The notes below the pieces were generated by a model. That model was not told the origin of the DNA and did not search any database. It saw nothing but the letters and a program-made list of their open reading frames with translations. Shown here in pieces: positions 47,139 to 59,382 of a DNA stretch of 64,000 nucleotides. Both the position numbers and the translations under genes were made by a program. This stretch comes from Verticillium longisporum (taxonomy: Eukaryota > Ascomycota > Sordariomycetes > Glomerellales > Plectosphaerellaceae), in contig JAETXT010000002.1 of NCBI GenBank assembly GCA_019188255.1, positions 2,418,001-2,482,000 on the forward strand, in the 5' to 3' direction. Each line of letters opens with the position of its first letter. Positions within the stretch are counted from its first letter, which is position 1.

Positions 47139-48201
47139 CACAACATGTTGGAATAGCGTACATATAACCTCAAGTTTCACCCGACACAGGTTGCCGGAGC
47201 GGATTGAACATAAGAAGCACTGCTATCACAATACGATAATGATAATGTTTTGGATGGCCAGCTTGGCGCGCCTAGCTTGAACAAATTCCCCAGATATGAC
47301 GAGTCGTCTGACGACGAGAGATACTGCCACTGTGACGTGGAGAAACGTAGTGGATAGCAACGCCAGTGGAATTCAGCAAGGACGGGCAGGGAACCCCGAT
47401 GCTCCCCTTCTCGGACCGGCCCGGGGCTTCCTCGACCCCGAGATGACTTGTCTTGAGTGGCTTGTTGCGACCGGCGGAAGACGAATTTGGTGGGAACAAG
47501 ATGGCCATCGCTGGCCTGTCATGTTGCCGTGGGGTCGCGCCGAGTAAAACTCATTGGGCGTCCCTGCAGGTTGACGCGTAATGCCAGGCGTTTTCGGAGG
47601 GGGGTCTCGACGAGTGGGAGCTTCACTCAGCCCACCTCGGCCACCTCATCCGGGTGGCAGGGCTTGGTGTATCCTTTGCTCGTGCGCTTACTTCACACTG
47701 CCACAAAGAAACGAGGTCGAGCGTCAGGCACGATATAACAGAAAGGGGTTCACCTTGACCGAACGGATCCGGCCTTCTGCTTCACCTTGTTGCTCTAGGT
47801 GGTACGCTTTGGCGCTTGTTGGAGATGGTGTCAGTGCCAGGCGCATTTCGTCCTTCCGCTTTGCCCAGCCCTAGGAAGACGCGGCATCATCCTTGTCCCC
47901 TCTCGTAAGTGACTCGGATCCGTGTCCAAGACGATTGAAAGTCTTGTCAAAGTCTTGTCCGACCCGTTGTTGCTTATTTGGCCGGCGACCCGCCCCTTAC
48001 CACTCCTTGTTATATCCTCGTCTTCCTCGAACGATTTTGGCCGTCTGGCCATGGGGCTCTTCGTTCATCGCTGCACTTGTACGCTTTCTCTTTCTGTCCG
48101 GAGACACCGGCAGTTGGACGCCGACAGCCAATACCACCTGGCAACTACCGCCTGGCACGCGACGCAGACCCCTGCCAGGATATTCCACGATTGATCTAGC
48201 A
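47139..48201. other. Intergenic between YPT35 and the IQ gene
   Basis: The 3' end of YPT35 and the promoter and leader of the IQ gene. The frame of the IQ gene is open back to 47893 but has no ATG before 48202. No other gene recognised. Confidence 0.6.
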
Positions 48202-50285
48202 ATGACGTATCCCTCCACCACACTATCGTCGCCCATCGTGGTAGGCCCAACCGAGACCCTGATCAAGAAAGCTGCCCCTCCAACACGCAGTGCGCCGACC
48301 TTAACCTGTCTGCCATGCAACCCAACGCCCCCCGCCAGCCCTCCATGTGTCCCAGTCAAGACTACACCGTTGACGGCGGCGACGACGAAACCCGACATAG
48401 CAAGTAGCATCACCACAAACCGACCGGCTGTCTCGTACAGTTCGCGCAAGGCCTACCTGGACTCCCTGATCCCGCCATCCACCGAAGAGTTCAACAAAAT
48501 CTCCCAAGTGCAGCACGGGCGCGAAGTAGAGACGAGGAAGAGGGCCCGCAAAGTACGACGTGAATCCGTCTTGCCGCTCCCACAGCCAGACACCATGTCC
48601 CGCCCCACGAGCGAGCAGTCGAGCCTGCGCAGCCAGCCCAGGCGGAAAAGCATCGAGGCCTTCCGTTCCAGGAGGGCTGCCAAGGTCATCCAGCGCAGCT
48701 ATCGCGGGTACCGCTCGCGGGGAGAGAGCAGGGGCCTGGACCTCGCAGCCCCGACGCGGTGGGTGGCTGCGATCCAGGAGGCGCGGTTTCGCGAGACGAC
48801 CAAACCGCGCGCGCGGGAAGCCATGGCGCCGGAGACTGGCGAGGCGCCCAGCATGCTGTCGAGGGAAGAAGACGGCAAGGTGCACCAGGGTGCCACGGCG
48901 CGGGAGAACTGGAAAAAGGCTGCCATGATTGCTCGCCGCGCAGGCCACGATGACGCTGACTGCGACGCGGAATCCCTGACGCACATGTCCTTGTCGTCTT
49001 CCAGTGATGCCAATGAAGAGATAGCCGAGAAACGCAAATGCCGCGAGGAAGCCACGGCGAAGAGGAAGCAAGATTCTCAGATGATGGGGCTGCAATACTT
49101 CCTGGAGATGGTCGACCTCAAGCACCGATACGGCAGCAACCTACGAACGTATCACGAAGAGTGGAAAAACACGACACAAACGAGAACTTCTTTTACTGGC
49201 TCGACTACGGCGAGGGCAAAAATATTGACATGGCTGCCTGCCCGAGGGACCGTTTGGAGCGCGAGCAGGTGCGGTACCTGTCGCGAGAAGAGCGGCAGCA
49301 CTATCTTGTCAGCATTGACGAGGAAGGCGCCCTTTGCTGGGCCAAGAATGGCGAGCGTATCAACACGACCGAGGATTACCGAGACAGGATTTGCGGCATC
49401 GTGCCCCGGGACGATCCCACCCCGGAATGGTCGACAGCGCGCGACATGCCGCCGACGCCGGAGCCTGAAGCGGACGCAAACGACAGCCGATCCGAGTCGT
49501 CGATCGAGTCGGCCCTCGAGGCGGACCGCGCGGCCAAGTATGCGACGCCCGAAGTCGACGACGAGAAGCCGCATCGCAAGGTGATGCACGTCTCGGCGAG
49601 CACCATCTTCAACAAGATGCTCCGCAAGTCTGTCCGCAAGAACACGTGGATCTTTGTCGCCGACACCAACTTTCGGCTGTACGTGGGCATCAAGAGCTCG
49701 GGGGCTTTTCAGCACTCGTCGTTCCTCCAGGGCAGCCGCATTTCGTCGGCGGGGCTCATCAAGGTCAAGGACGGCAAGATCAAGTCGCTGTCGCCGCTCA
49801 GCGGACACTACCGGCCGCCGACGTCCAACTTTCGCGCCTTTATTCGCAGCCTGCGGGAGTCACGCGTCGACGTGTCGCACGTGTCCATTTCCAAATCGTA
49901 CGCCGTCCTCGTCGGGCTCGAGACGTACGTGCGCACCCGCAAGAAGGGCAAGCACGTCATGCAGAAGATGAGCCTGAAGAAGGACAAGCTCGTCGCACCC
50001 GAGGCGGTGGCGCGCCGTGAGGAGGAGGAGCGGGACAAGAGCGAGAGCGCCGCGCGCGAGAGGGAGATTCTCGAGGCGGAGGCGGCGCGGGAGCAGCAGG
50101 AGAGGGAGGAGAACTCGGCCACGGTGAAGCTCATGCGCAAGCTGCATATTGCGCCGACAGATGATGACGACGATAAGGAGGCATCGACGGGAAACAACGC
50201 GCAACAGGGTGCTGTGAATCAGGTGGAAGAGGGGGATGTTTCGACACAGGGTGGCACGACGGTTAGGACCCTGGCGGCCGCTTGA
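48202..50285 (+). CDS. IQ calmodulin-binding motif protein; one-base frameshift in the assembly
   Basis: Conserved fungal protein of unknown function with one IQ motif (AAKVIQRSYRGYRSR, about residues 159-173), which binds calmodulin in other proteins. The start is the ATG at 48202. A Pro/Thr-rich N-terminus is followed by KAYLDSLIPPSTEEFNKI, the IQ motif, a charged linker, and LQYFLEMVDLKHRYGSNL. The frame breaks at the A run 49165-49169. With one extra A it reads E-E-W-K-K-H-D-T-N-E-N and continues FFYWLDYGEGKNIDM, RLEREQVRYLSREERQ and TWIFVADTNFRLYVGIK, ending at 50285, for 694 aa. The C-terminal 90 residues are a charged coiled-coil-like segment. Single exon. Both halves are clearly parts of one conserved protein. 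Confidence 0.85.
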
Positions 50286-51315
50286 GATTGCGAATGGCAT
50301 GATTATGAAGCATGATACCGGCATGGGCATGATGTCGGCCTAAGCATGATACTGGTTTGAGTATGGGATGGGCGATTGGCTTTGTTATACCCTCGCATAT
50401 TGCCCGCTGGACGGCATAGCATTAGTCTACATTGAGCACTCGGTTTTACCTTACTTGATGCAGCAGGTCTATCTATGTATGATGTGTCGGGTGATGAGCT
50501 TGGTATGAATGAAGTCCTAATGCCCGCTGGACAGCATGGCATGACTCTATATCGACGACTTGATTTCAGCTTGATTCATGTAGCAGGTCTATGCATGGTG
50601 CATCGGGTCATGAGCCTGGGATGAACGAAGATTCAGAGGTATGGAATGAGGTCCTAGGCATGAGCAGACGTTCGACTCTGTTTTTTTTTGGGCCAGAACT
50701 GGGCAGAATCAAGGTGCGGTTGCTTGATATCAGTGCAAATAATGGGTGGTGTATATAGTACGGGTTCACCGAACTGGATCCCAGGTAAGGCAGGCAATGT
50801 AACAGGACAGCCAGACCACACCTATCAGTTCCCGGCCCGTCCTAGTTTCACTGCATCTTGTAGGGGACAATCAACCTTCATGAATGGACCACGGCAATGG
50901 CGTGTCGATGCAGACGTCAATTCGTCCGATGCACGTCATGACATTGCCCAGCAGCAGATGAGCGTGTCTGGCGTACGTGATGGATTCCACAGGAAAGCAA
51001 AGCACAGGACTCCCCATTGCCAGCGGTCCCTCTGCCACTCGGCCCCTGAGGTACCTAAAGGTAAGGAAGGTCCCAGCTCTAGGCTGGGTACCCTCCAGAG
51101 GCGTTTGCACAGAGAGGGGACCAAGCCAAACCAAACCACCCCAAACCGACCCAGATTCCAATTGAATCCCTTCCAAACGAAACGACGAGCGACCGAAAAA
51201 AACAACACGCTCCATCCACCCTCGAGAAGCGATCTCGATTCAATTGCCCACAGCCCAGCGCCACGCAAACGGCAACGCGGACGCGCCGGAGACACGTCCC
51301 TCCCCCGAACCATGA
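50286..51315. other. Intergenic between the IQ gene and the SAS4 gene
   Basis: Contains the 120-bp tandem duplication described separately, then promoter and leader sequence of the SAS4 gene. No gene recognised. Confidence 0.6.
50401..50640 (+). repeat. Diverged tandem duplication, two units of 120 bp
   Basis: Units 50401-50520 and 50521-50640 align without a net length change. Shared blocks include TGCCCGCTGGAC at both unit starts, AGCAGGTCTAT (50462 and 50582), a TCGGGT.ATGAGC block, and ATGAA.GAAG near both ends. Substitutions are spread along the unit, so the duplication is not recent. It is non-coding and lies about 115 nt past the IQ gene stop. Confidence 0.85.
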
Positions 51316-53115
51316 ATGGCCGTCCAAACAGCGTCCATGGTATCGATTACGCGCTCCAGCAGAAGGGCGCCCTCCACTGCTGCCGCCGCCGCTGCTGCTG
51401 CCGCTGCTCCTGATGCCCACGCCAACGCGCCCTTCCACACAGCTCGCAACAGCACCCAGAACATTCTCTCTCACGCCGCCAACGGTCGCACGAAGCGTCA
51501 CCTGAGCATCTCCGACCGCAACTACGACCTCGAGCCCGTGAGCCCCGCGAAGCGACCTCGATCCGAGTTTGAGATCGTGCTCAAGTCGTCGCGCGCCGCG
51601 CCCCCGAAGCACGCTGCTGCGAAACCTGCCCCGCCCGACGCGGTGCCGCCGACGCTCAAGCCAAAGCAACTACAAACACAATCACAATCACAGCCTCAGC
51701 AACAGCAACCACAGCATCACCAACGACTGCAACAACCACCAAAAAAGCAACAGAAGCTGCCGTTTCTACCGGTGAGGCGCGAAACCGCCGTCGTGAGCCA
51801 GCCACCGCCTGCCGTCTCCCCACCCGCGAAAGACGATGCCGCCGCCCAGTTGACCAAGCACCGCGCCAAGGTGATCAACGGCATCCGGCACGAGCTCGAC
51901 CGCCTGCAACCCGACACCCAGTCCGATACCCAACCCCATGCCGAACCCAAGGAGCAACAGCAACAGCAGCGCGGCGGGCGCAAGCTGCGCTCGCAGGAGG
52001 CGACGCGCTTCAAGAGCGACCTGTCGGCCTACTTTCCCGACTATGACGAGGTCATCGGCAACGACCCCAAGGAGGAGCACCTGCTGAACGTCGAGACGCC
52101 CATTGTCGTCGTCGACACGTTCCCGCGCTACTTTCGCGGCAAGGTCGTGGCGCCGCTGTTCACGCCGACGCAGGCCGAGCCGGTGCCCGCTGGCTACGAC
52201 CACGGCGACTACCCCGTCCGCGGCTACGGTGACGCACTGTTTGACGACCCCTTTGACTCGCAGCGCATCAACTTTGACTTTCTCGGCAAGAGCTACAAGG
52301 GCAAGACGCTCGACAGCGCCCTGCCTGACGCCTTGTACCTGCCGGTACACAAGAGGGCCGAGAGGCTCGAGAGGTCGATCCGAAACACGGAAAAGGGCAG
52401 GGCGCAGCACGAGAAGGACCAGATCGTCAGGCTGCTCGAGGGCCTGCAGGGCCATGACTGGCTGCGGATCATGGGTGTCAGCGGCGTGACGGAGAGCAAG
52501 AAGAAGTCGTTTGAGCCTGCGAGGCGGCACTTTATCAAGGGCTGCCAGGCCATCATTGACAAATTCCGTCAGTGGGCACAGGAGGAGAAGAGGCGCAAGG
52601 CGGAAAAGGAACGCGCTCTGGCGGAAGAGGCCGACGAAGAAGAGGAGGACGACGAGGAAGAAGAAGAGGAGGAGGAGGCTGTGGAAGATGAGGACGAGGA
52701 AAAGCAGGAAATCGGCAACAGCGAAGGAGACGACGATGACGTTAATGCTAGTGACGGCGACCCACCCGACGAGCTAGACTTTGACGCCTCGATCGCGAGA
52801 CAGCTTCGCGAAGAAGCGGCAGCCAGAGCCAACATGGCGAGGTCCAGTCGAAAGCGACCACGTGGCGCGTCGATTCAGCCAGAAACGCCCCTGCCACCAC
52901 CGCGGGAGTTCAAATCATTCTTCAAGAAGAAGCACGAGCGTGACGCGGCGCTTAACAAGCATCGTCGGGCGGGGCGTAGGGTCCTGGCCTGGGGTGAGCC
53001 GGTGCCTGAGCTCGAGGTGCGGGAGTTCGAGCTGCCCGAGGAGTATCTCGACCCCGAGACCATGAAGGCTCACGCCCGGAAGAGGCGGCGGCAGCGCCGT
53101 GGTAGCAGACATTGA
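51316..53115 (+). CDS. SAS4-domain chromatin protein (something-about-silencing complex subunit 4-like)
   Basis: Sas4 belongs to the MYST histone acetyltransferase complex acting on H4 K16 in yeast; filamentous fungi have a longer homologue. Single exon, 599 aa from ATG 51316. An Ala run and a Gln/Pro-rich segment lie near the N-terminus; then LRSQEATRFKSDLSAYFPDY, ETPIVVVDTFPRYFRG, and the core WLRIMGVSGVTESKKKSFEP with RRHFIKGCQAIIDKFRQW. A long Glu/Asp run and a basic C-terminus (KRRRQRRGSRH) follow. The start is uncertain: an out-of-frame ATG (51312) overlaps four bases upstream, and M8 (51337, context GTCCATGG) opens at the conserved-looking SITRSSRRAP. Intact frame. The family call is good; participation in a SAS complex is inferred. 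Confidence 0.78.
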   Translation: MAVQTASMVSITRSSRRAPSTAAAAAAAAAAPDAHANAPFHTARNSTQNILSHAANGRTKRHLSISDRNYDLEPVSPAKRPRSEFEIVLKSSRAAPPKHAAAKPAPPDAVPPTLKPKQLQTQSQSQPQQQQPQHHQRLQQPPKKQQKLPFLPVRRETAVVSQPPPAVSPPAKDDAAAQLTKHRAKVINGIRHELDRLQPDTQSDTQPHAEPKEQQQQQRGGRKLRSQEATRFKSDLSAYFPDYDEVIGNDPKEEHLLNVETPIVVVDTFPRYFRGKVVAPLFTPTQAEPVPAGYDHGDYPVRGYGDALFDDPFDSQRINFDFLGKSYKGKTLDSALPDALYLPVHKRAERLERSIRNTEKGRAQHEKDQIVRLLEGLQGHDWLRIMGVSGVTESKKKSFEPARRHFIKGCQAIIDKFRQWAQEEKRRKAEKERALAEEADEEEEDDEEEEEEEEAVEDEDEEKQEIGNSEGDDDDVNASDGDPPDELDFDASIARQLREEAAARANMARSSRKRPRGASIQPETPLPPPREFKSFFKKKHERDAALNKHRRAGRRVLAWGEPVPELEVREFELPEEYLDPETMKAHARKRRRQRRGSRH

Positions 53116-54723
53116 CGGGCTTGTGGGAGTGGGTATGTGCGATATGTGATATCATTCGAAACCCTGTGCTTGGGATTACTCGAACAGTGTAGTATGCGTT
53201 CTCTATGATACCAGTCGGAGCTGGAAGGCAAAGGTTTTTTTGGGATGGAGGGCACGGAATGCCGCTTTCTCCTGGCACTTCATGTCAGGAACATGTTATC
53301 AGTAAGGCGTTTGACCCTTTCGTCGGAGCGTCACAGTGCTTCGTGATGGTAGTGACGAAGGAATTGAAGTTTTTTGTTCACACAGTGCCACATTGGCAAA
53401 TTCTGCTTGCGCTGACCGGAATACTTTGGTGGTTGTACTTGTAATTCTTCGTTCTCTGGCCAAGTCACACTCCTCCGGGACATTGTGACATGCTGTGGTT
53501 CTAGGGACATGTATTGCTAGGATCATCTAGGCAGCGCTGTAATTCCCTGGTATCTCGGCGTCATTTTGCTGACATTGCAGAGGCGGTATGTGCAAAGGGG
53601 TTCGGTGTATTGGCCGAAAGAACGCTGACTTGATCACATAGTATCAGCTGCGCACTGATCCGTGGCTTCGTCCCAACTCTGGCCGAATCAAAGGGTCGAA
53701 AGCAAGGATGAGGACCAATGTCATGATCTTACCATTGTCAGACCCTATGTATACTTATCGAACCACGCAGCTCACCGTGTCGCAGAGACGCTCCCTGTGT
53801 CAAGATACCAGAATGGCGAAAGAGCCTACATGAATGTCACAATGGAAGCGGCGGCTCGCTTGTGCAAGGCTTTAAGCGGCGTCTACTGGTAAAGACGTGG
53901 AAAGCGAGATGCACAATGGGTTTGATATGGCGTTACTCTGAACTCGTATCAGACCTTCAATGAGTGCTTGATCCGCTGATCGTGCTAGACTCGGAAACCC
54001 GTCTTGGACGCTTCCAACAGCACCTAATCAGTTGCAACGACGTGGTAGCACCTTCTTCAAGCGTGGAACAGTTGAACCGAAACCAGGAGGCATATGTCTC
54101 GTTCTTGCCGTCTTTCGATTCTACGTGATCCTCAGTAAGCGCGTGATTCATCACGTCTTCGCCTCTTAAAGCTTCACCATCTCATGGAAGCCTCTTAATG
54201 AAAACAAGTCGTTCTGCCTGTCGTCACTCAGGTAAGCAAGTGTAGACCAAGGGATTTGAGACCCTTGGCCTGAAGTAGCTCTACAGATTATTAATATGGA
54301 AAAGTACAAAGTCCTCGAGTTAGGACCCACTGGTAGCTTCCCCTTGGCACGGTCCAGTCGCGGATACCTGAGGTAATCAGTTGCAGACGCGCCGTTCGGA
54401 GCTGCCGCATCTCGACAGCACCCAAGGTTCCATCAGCCAGGGCTTCGCATCTCGTCCTACCTGCCTGGTCGCCTTCGCTCAACATCATTCCCCAGCATCT
54501 CTCCACCGTGGAGTCGATTGAGGCAACGCCGCCGTTTTTCTTCGTTCTCAACGCCTCTTAACCTTCTTTCTGTTCTGCTATCTAGGTCCCCGCCTCCGAC
54601 GCCCCCCCTGCCGACCTAGACTTCTGCGAAAGAAAGGTCGGACTTTGCCAGGATGACCGGACGTTCCCGCCAGCGACACTCCTAGACCCAGTTTTTGCCA
54701 CGGCGCATCGATTGCTAGTCGCC
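53116..54723. other. Intergenic between the SAS4 gene and TAF2
   Basis: 1.6 kb with 3' UTR and the TAF2 promoter and leader (CT-rich from about 54440). No gene, RNA or repeat recognised. Confidence 0.6.
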
Positions 54724-57700
54724 ATGTCTGCGCCATCATCCCATACCGAAGCCGAGCCGGCGGAGCTGGACATATTCGAGAGCCTGCCTCATCCCAAAGA
54801 TGAACCTATGCGCCCATACTTTGTCATCAGGCAAGATGTCGAACTCGAGATCAACTTTCGGGAAAAGCGCATCGTCGGCAAGTGTGAGATCACGATCGCT
54901 AGCGTCCGGGGCCACAGCATGGAAGAGATTGCCATCGTCGCGCGACAAACGGAGGTTGACGTCGACAGTATCGAGATTGGACTGGTCAAAGACACACAAC
55001 CCGTCGGCGCACCAAGGAAGATCGCGGCCACGTATGAGGATCCCTACAAGCTACTGGACTATCCGAGTCACTACAACTGGAATGCGACGCATCACGACCT
55101 TAGAAGGCTCCGCATGCGACCCCTCACCCACTCGCGACGGAAGGACGCAGCCGCTGAAGATAGGGAAACAGTTGGCTCAACACCTGTCGATGGGTCAATT
55201 CGCATAAACCTGAAAGACCTGGAAAGAACGAAGGACTTGAAAGAGGAAGGCAACCAGAAGCGGCCGATCAAAATCCGGGTTTCATCGGCAAACCCAGGAT
55301 CGTCCACCACCGAATCTCCATTTGACCAGAATCCTTTGGTCTCACAAGAATACCGCGTGACCATACCATTCACCACCAAGAACATTCGAGACGGAATACA
55401 GTTTGTTGGAGTCGACCCAGGCGATTTCAAGTGGCCTCATGTCTACACGCGTCACTCTATCGAACCGGGAACCGCGTCCTGCATTTTCCCATGCATTGAT
55501 GACCATGGCCAGAGCTGTGCCTGGTCCCTTGCCATCAAGCTCCCAAAGACGCTGGGCGATGCTCTGCGTCAACCTCTTGCGACCCAGAACGGTGTGAACG
55601 GTCACTCCCGCAGCGCCGGCCAGAAGTCACAGCCGCACAATGATGATTATGCGCTCTCTGAAGAGGACAAGCTTCTGGAAATGACGGCCATTTGCTCAGG
55701 TTTCATCGCCGAGGAGTTGATCGACCCAACGGATGACTCCAAGAAGATCATGCTATTTGAGCTTGACAAGAAGGCGTCTGCCCAGAAACTAGGCTTTGCC
55801 GTTGGGCCCTTCCAGCTTGTTGATGTCTCTGCAGCCTTCCGCCCTGAGGCGGATGATGAGAAACTCGGGGCAAACGCGCTGAAAATACAGGCCTTCTGTT
55901 TGCCTGGGCGTGCTGAGGAAACATTGAACACGTGTCAAGCTCTTCCGTCAGCGGCCGACTTTTTCACCCTCACTTTTGCACGTTATCCTTTCGAGGAGTA
56001 CCGACTCTGCTTTGTCGATGACATGGTGAACGACACAATTGCCGTCCACTCGTTGTCACTTGTGAGCACGCGTCTGCTCTACCCAGAGAACGTTGTCGAC
56101 CCTGATGCGGAGGTTGACATCTCGAGGAAACTTGTGCAGAGCTTGGCCGTCCAATGGAGCGGCATCAATCTTCTTCCTAGCCGGCGTAACGACCTGTGGG
56201 TCGTTATCGGCATAACTTACTACATGGCCGACTTGTACCTCAAGAAACTGTGCGGTAACAACGACTACAGATTCCGCATGAAGTCCATGGTCGACGAGCT
56301 GGTCGAGGTTGATACGGGCCGAGCATCACTCTACGACCTCGGCCGCAGCTTGCATGTTGGCGACTTTGAGATGGACTTCATGACTTTGAAGGCGCCCCTT
56401 ATCATGTTCATTCTTGACAAGAGGCTTGCGAAAGCACCTGCGCAAACAAACCTCACCCGGATCATTTCGAGGATTCTTTACAAAGCGAACATTGGAGAAC
56501 GTCAGGGCGACTGGCTGATTAACACAGAGTCCTTCCGGAGGTTTTGCGAAAAGAACTCTAAGAGCAAACTTGAATCGTTTTGGAAGCAGTGGATCTACGG
56601 CACAGGCTGTCCACGATTCGATGTCCAGCAAAAGTTCAACAAGAAAAAGCTCTGCGTCGAGATGATGGTTCGCCAAGTTCAAGTCAAGGAGAGAGACTCG
56701 AATCGGGCTCTTGACAAGAATGATTTTCTGCGGCTGGTGAAAGAAAAGTTATACGATGTTGCTATAGGCGAGATCCAGCCCTGGTTCACGGGACCTATGA
56801 CCATCCGCATTCACGAGGCAGACGGTACACCTTACGAGCACATAGTTGAGGTGCGCGAAGACGCCGCGGCCATGAAGATGTGCAAGTTCGACATCCCCTA
56901 CAACACAAAGTACAAGCGCCTGAAGCGTAGTCGACGTCAGCGCGATAGGGCGGCTGCGCAGACCACGGCCGACGGCGAAGTCAACGAAGACTCCCTCCTG
57001 TACTGCTTGGGCGATGTTCTACAGAGCCAAGACGACATTCAAGAATGGGACTTGCTCGACTGGCCTGCTGACATGGAGAAGAAGATGGACCAGGAATCTT
57101 ACGAATGGATTCGTATGGACGCCGACTTTGAGTGGATTTGCACGATGAAGACCAACTCCGAGTCGTACATGTACGTCTCGCAACTCCAGCAAGATAGGGA
57201 TGTGGTTGCGCAGCAGGATACAATGCTTTACTTGGGCAGGTCTCCGCCTCATCCACTCGTCTCTTCAATTCTCACGCGTACTTTATTCGACAAGCGCTAC
57301 TTTCATGGCATCCGCACAATGGCAGCCAGCCAGCTCCACAGACATAGCGTTCCAGGCCCGAAAGATTCCATGGTCGGTCTCTTTCACTTGCTACGAGCAT
57401 TCACTCAACTTTGCTGTTTCCCAGGCACACAGATGCCCCGTCCCAACGACTTCTCGGATCGGAAGCAATATCTTGCCCAAAGCGCAATTCCACTGGCCAT
57501 CGCAAGGGTGCGGGATGCAAATGGCAAGTGCCCTGAGCGGGCACGGCACTTCCTCTTGGACCAGGTCCAGTTCAACAACAACGCTAACAACCCGTTTTCC
57601 GACAACTTTTATGTGGCAAAGCTCCTAGAGGCGCTTGCCACTAGCATGATCCCCGATAAGCGACCGGACACGGAGGTGATGCTCGACGACATCATACGGA

Positions 57701-59382
57701 CGGATGAGGAGGACCAGTTCCTCCAACACGCTCTCACTGAGATTGACCGATACCGCAGGATGGACGAGTGGGCAAACTCTTACCACAATATTTGGACCAT
57801 CACAGCGCTTGATTGCAAAAGACGTCTCATGAAAGCCGGGGTCATTCCCAAGGATGGCCTTGACTTTATGCAGTACCTGCAGGATGAGACATACGATCTC
57901 GTTCGTATCAAGGCTTTTGAGGCTCTGGTCGATCTTGGCTTCATGATGGACGATGTTGTCTTCCCTCATCTGCTTCGAACGCTGAGCACAGACAAGTCGC
58001 CATTTGTGCGCCACAAGTTGCTCAAGGTCTTCAGCATTGGCCTTGCCGGCTTGGCATTTGGTGAATTCTCCAAGCCCAATAGTGCGATCAAACCGCAGAC
58101 GGGAGATATGTTCTTGGACGGCCTTGCGGATGAACCGAAGGATGATATGCTGGTCGTTGAAGCCGGTGATAAGGAAACCACGGAACGTCGGCAGGAATAT
58201 CTGCGCAAGCATGATCTCCACACGGCACTCACGGCGCTCAAGGCAGAGATGAAAGACCAATTCGCCCACCATGAGATCACGATCCAGAAGACTCTCTGGT
58301 ATGCTATCAACCAGGACACTCTCGGTCGAGCAGAGAAGGCTACACTTCTAGAGTTCTGTGGGCTCATGTTCGATGCATCCGACGAGTGGATTGTCTCTCT
58401 GCCGCTTCCTCAGCGATGGAAGGTCTCTCGTCCAGCGCACCGTGTTCCGGGCAAGGTACGAATGCCTTTTCATCTTTTCTACGCATACTTTACTGATCTG
58501 ATTCCTCTCTAGCTCATCGTTACGTTTACGCCATACTACCGCGACTCTCTTCCCCGGCCAAAAGAATTACCGAAGGCACCGGAGCCTGCTCCCCTTCCTC
58601 TTGTCGAGCCGCTTCCCAAACCTGTCGAGCCAAAGCGCGTCATTGTCAACCCGAAGGTCAAGGCCAACAAGGTACCACCGCCAGCTGCTCCGGGTTCTGA
58701 ACCACGCCAACCATTGCCAACAAAGGTGGGGGCTCCTCTTCGTGACTCTCCCGTCGCAACCCCTATTCGTGTATCGCCTGCCCTCAAGGAGTCGTCCCCT
58801 CGACCGCTGTCTGTTCCTGAGCGTCAGGGCAGCGCACAGCCCAGGACAGAGTTGCCCTCATCACACAAGGTCCCGAAACGTCCAAGACCAGACAAGATGA
58901 ATGGCGGCGACGACCAGTCGCCGATCGCCAAGCGTCCAAAGATCGGCAAGGAGGGCTACGGCGGCACTGCTCGTCCTCGAAAGATCGTCACCATAAGGCA
59001 TCCAGCACTGCGGCGCATCCTGAAGGACCTCAACGTCAGGTCATCCTCTGGTGTGCCACGCAAGCCCAGCTCATTGCAGAGCGTGCGTGCCTCGCCTGCC
59101 GCCGATGGCACCATTCAGGCCAAACCTGCGCGAAAGCCTCTTCCTAGCGGCGGTGACAGCGTGCGCAAGCCCCTTCCATCGGGTCTGCCAACTGGCACAC
59201 TGTCATCAAAGCCGACTGGCTCATCGGCAGCCCACTCTTCGTCCACATCTATGTCGACGCCTACGCCCGCGCACGCCAGCCCGCCACCTCCTAGCAGTTC
59301 TGGAGGCCAGCCTGCGGGCGCGCCGAAGAGACTCAAACTCGTCATCAAAAAGCCGACTCCGAAACCTCCGCCGGCGCCATAG
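54724..59382 (+). CDS. taf2: TFIID subunit 2 (TAF2), M1-aminopeptidase-like
   Basis: TAF2 is a TFIID subunit that contacts initiator DNA; it has an M1 aminopeptidase fold without activity. Two exons, 54724..58455 and 58513..59382, giving 1533 aa, longer than the human protein because of the C-terminal tail. The start ATG is GCCATGTC. The beta-rich N-terminal domain includes PYFVIRQDVELEINFREKR and LLDYPSHYNWNATHH; the M1-like region has GVDPGDFKWPHVYTRHS, TASCIFPCIDD, FARYPFEEYRLCFVDDMVND and HSLSLVSTRLLYPENV; the HEXXH zinc site is absent, as in other TAF2. ARM/HEAT repeats follow. After the intron there is LIVTFTPYYRDSLPRP and a 270-residue Pro/Ser/Lys-rich tail ending in PKRLKLVIKK. No frame errors over 4.6 kb. 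Confidence 0.95.
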
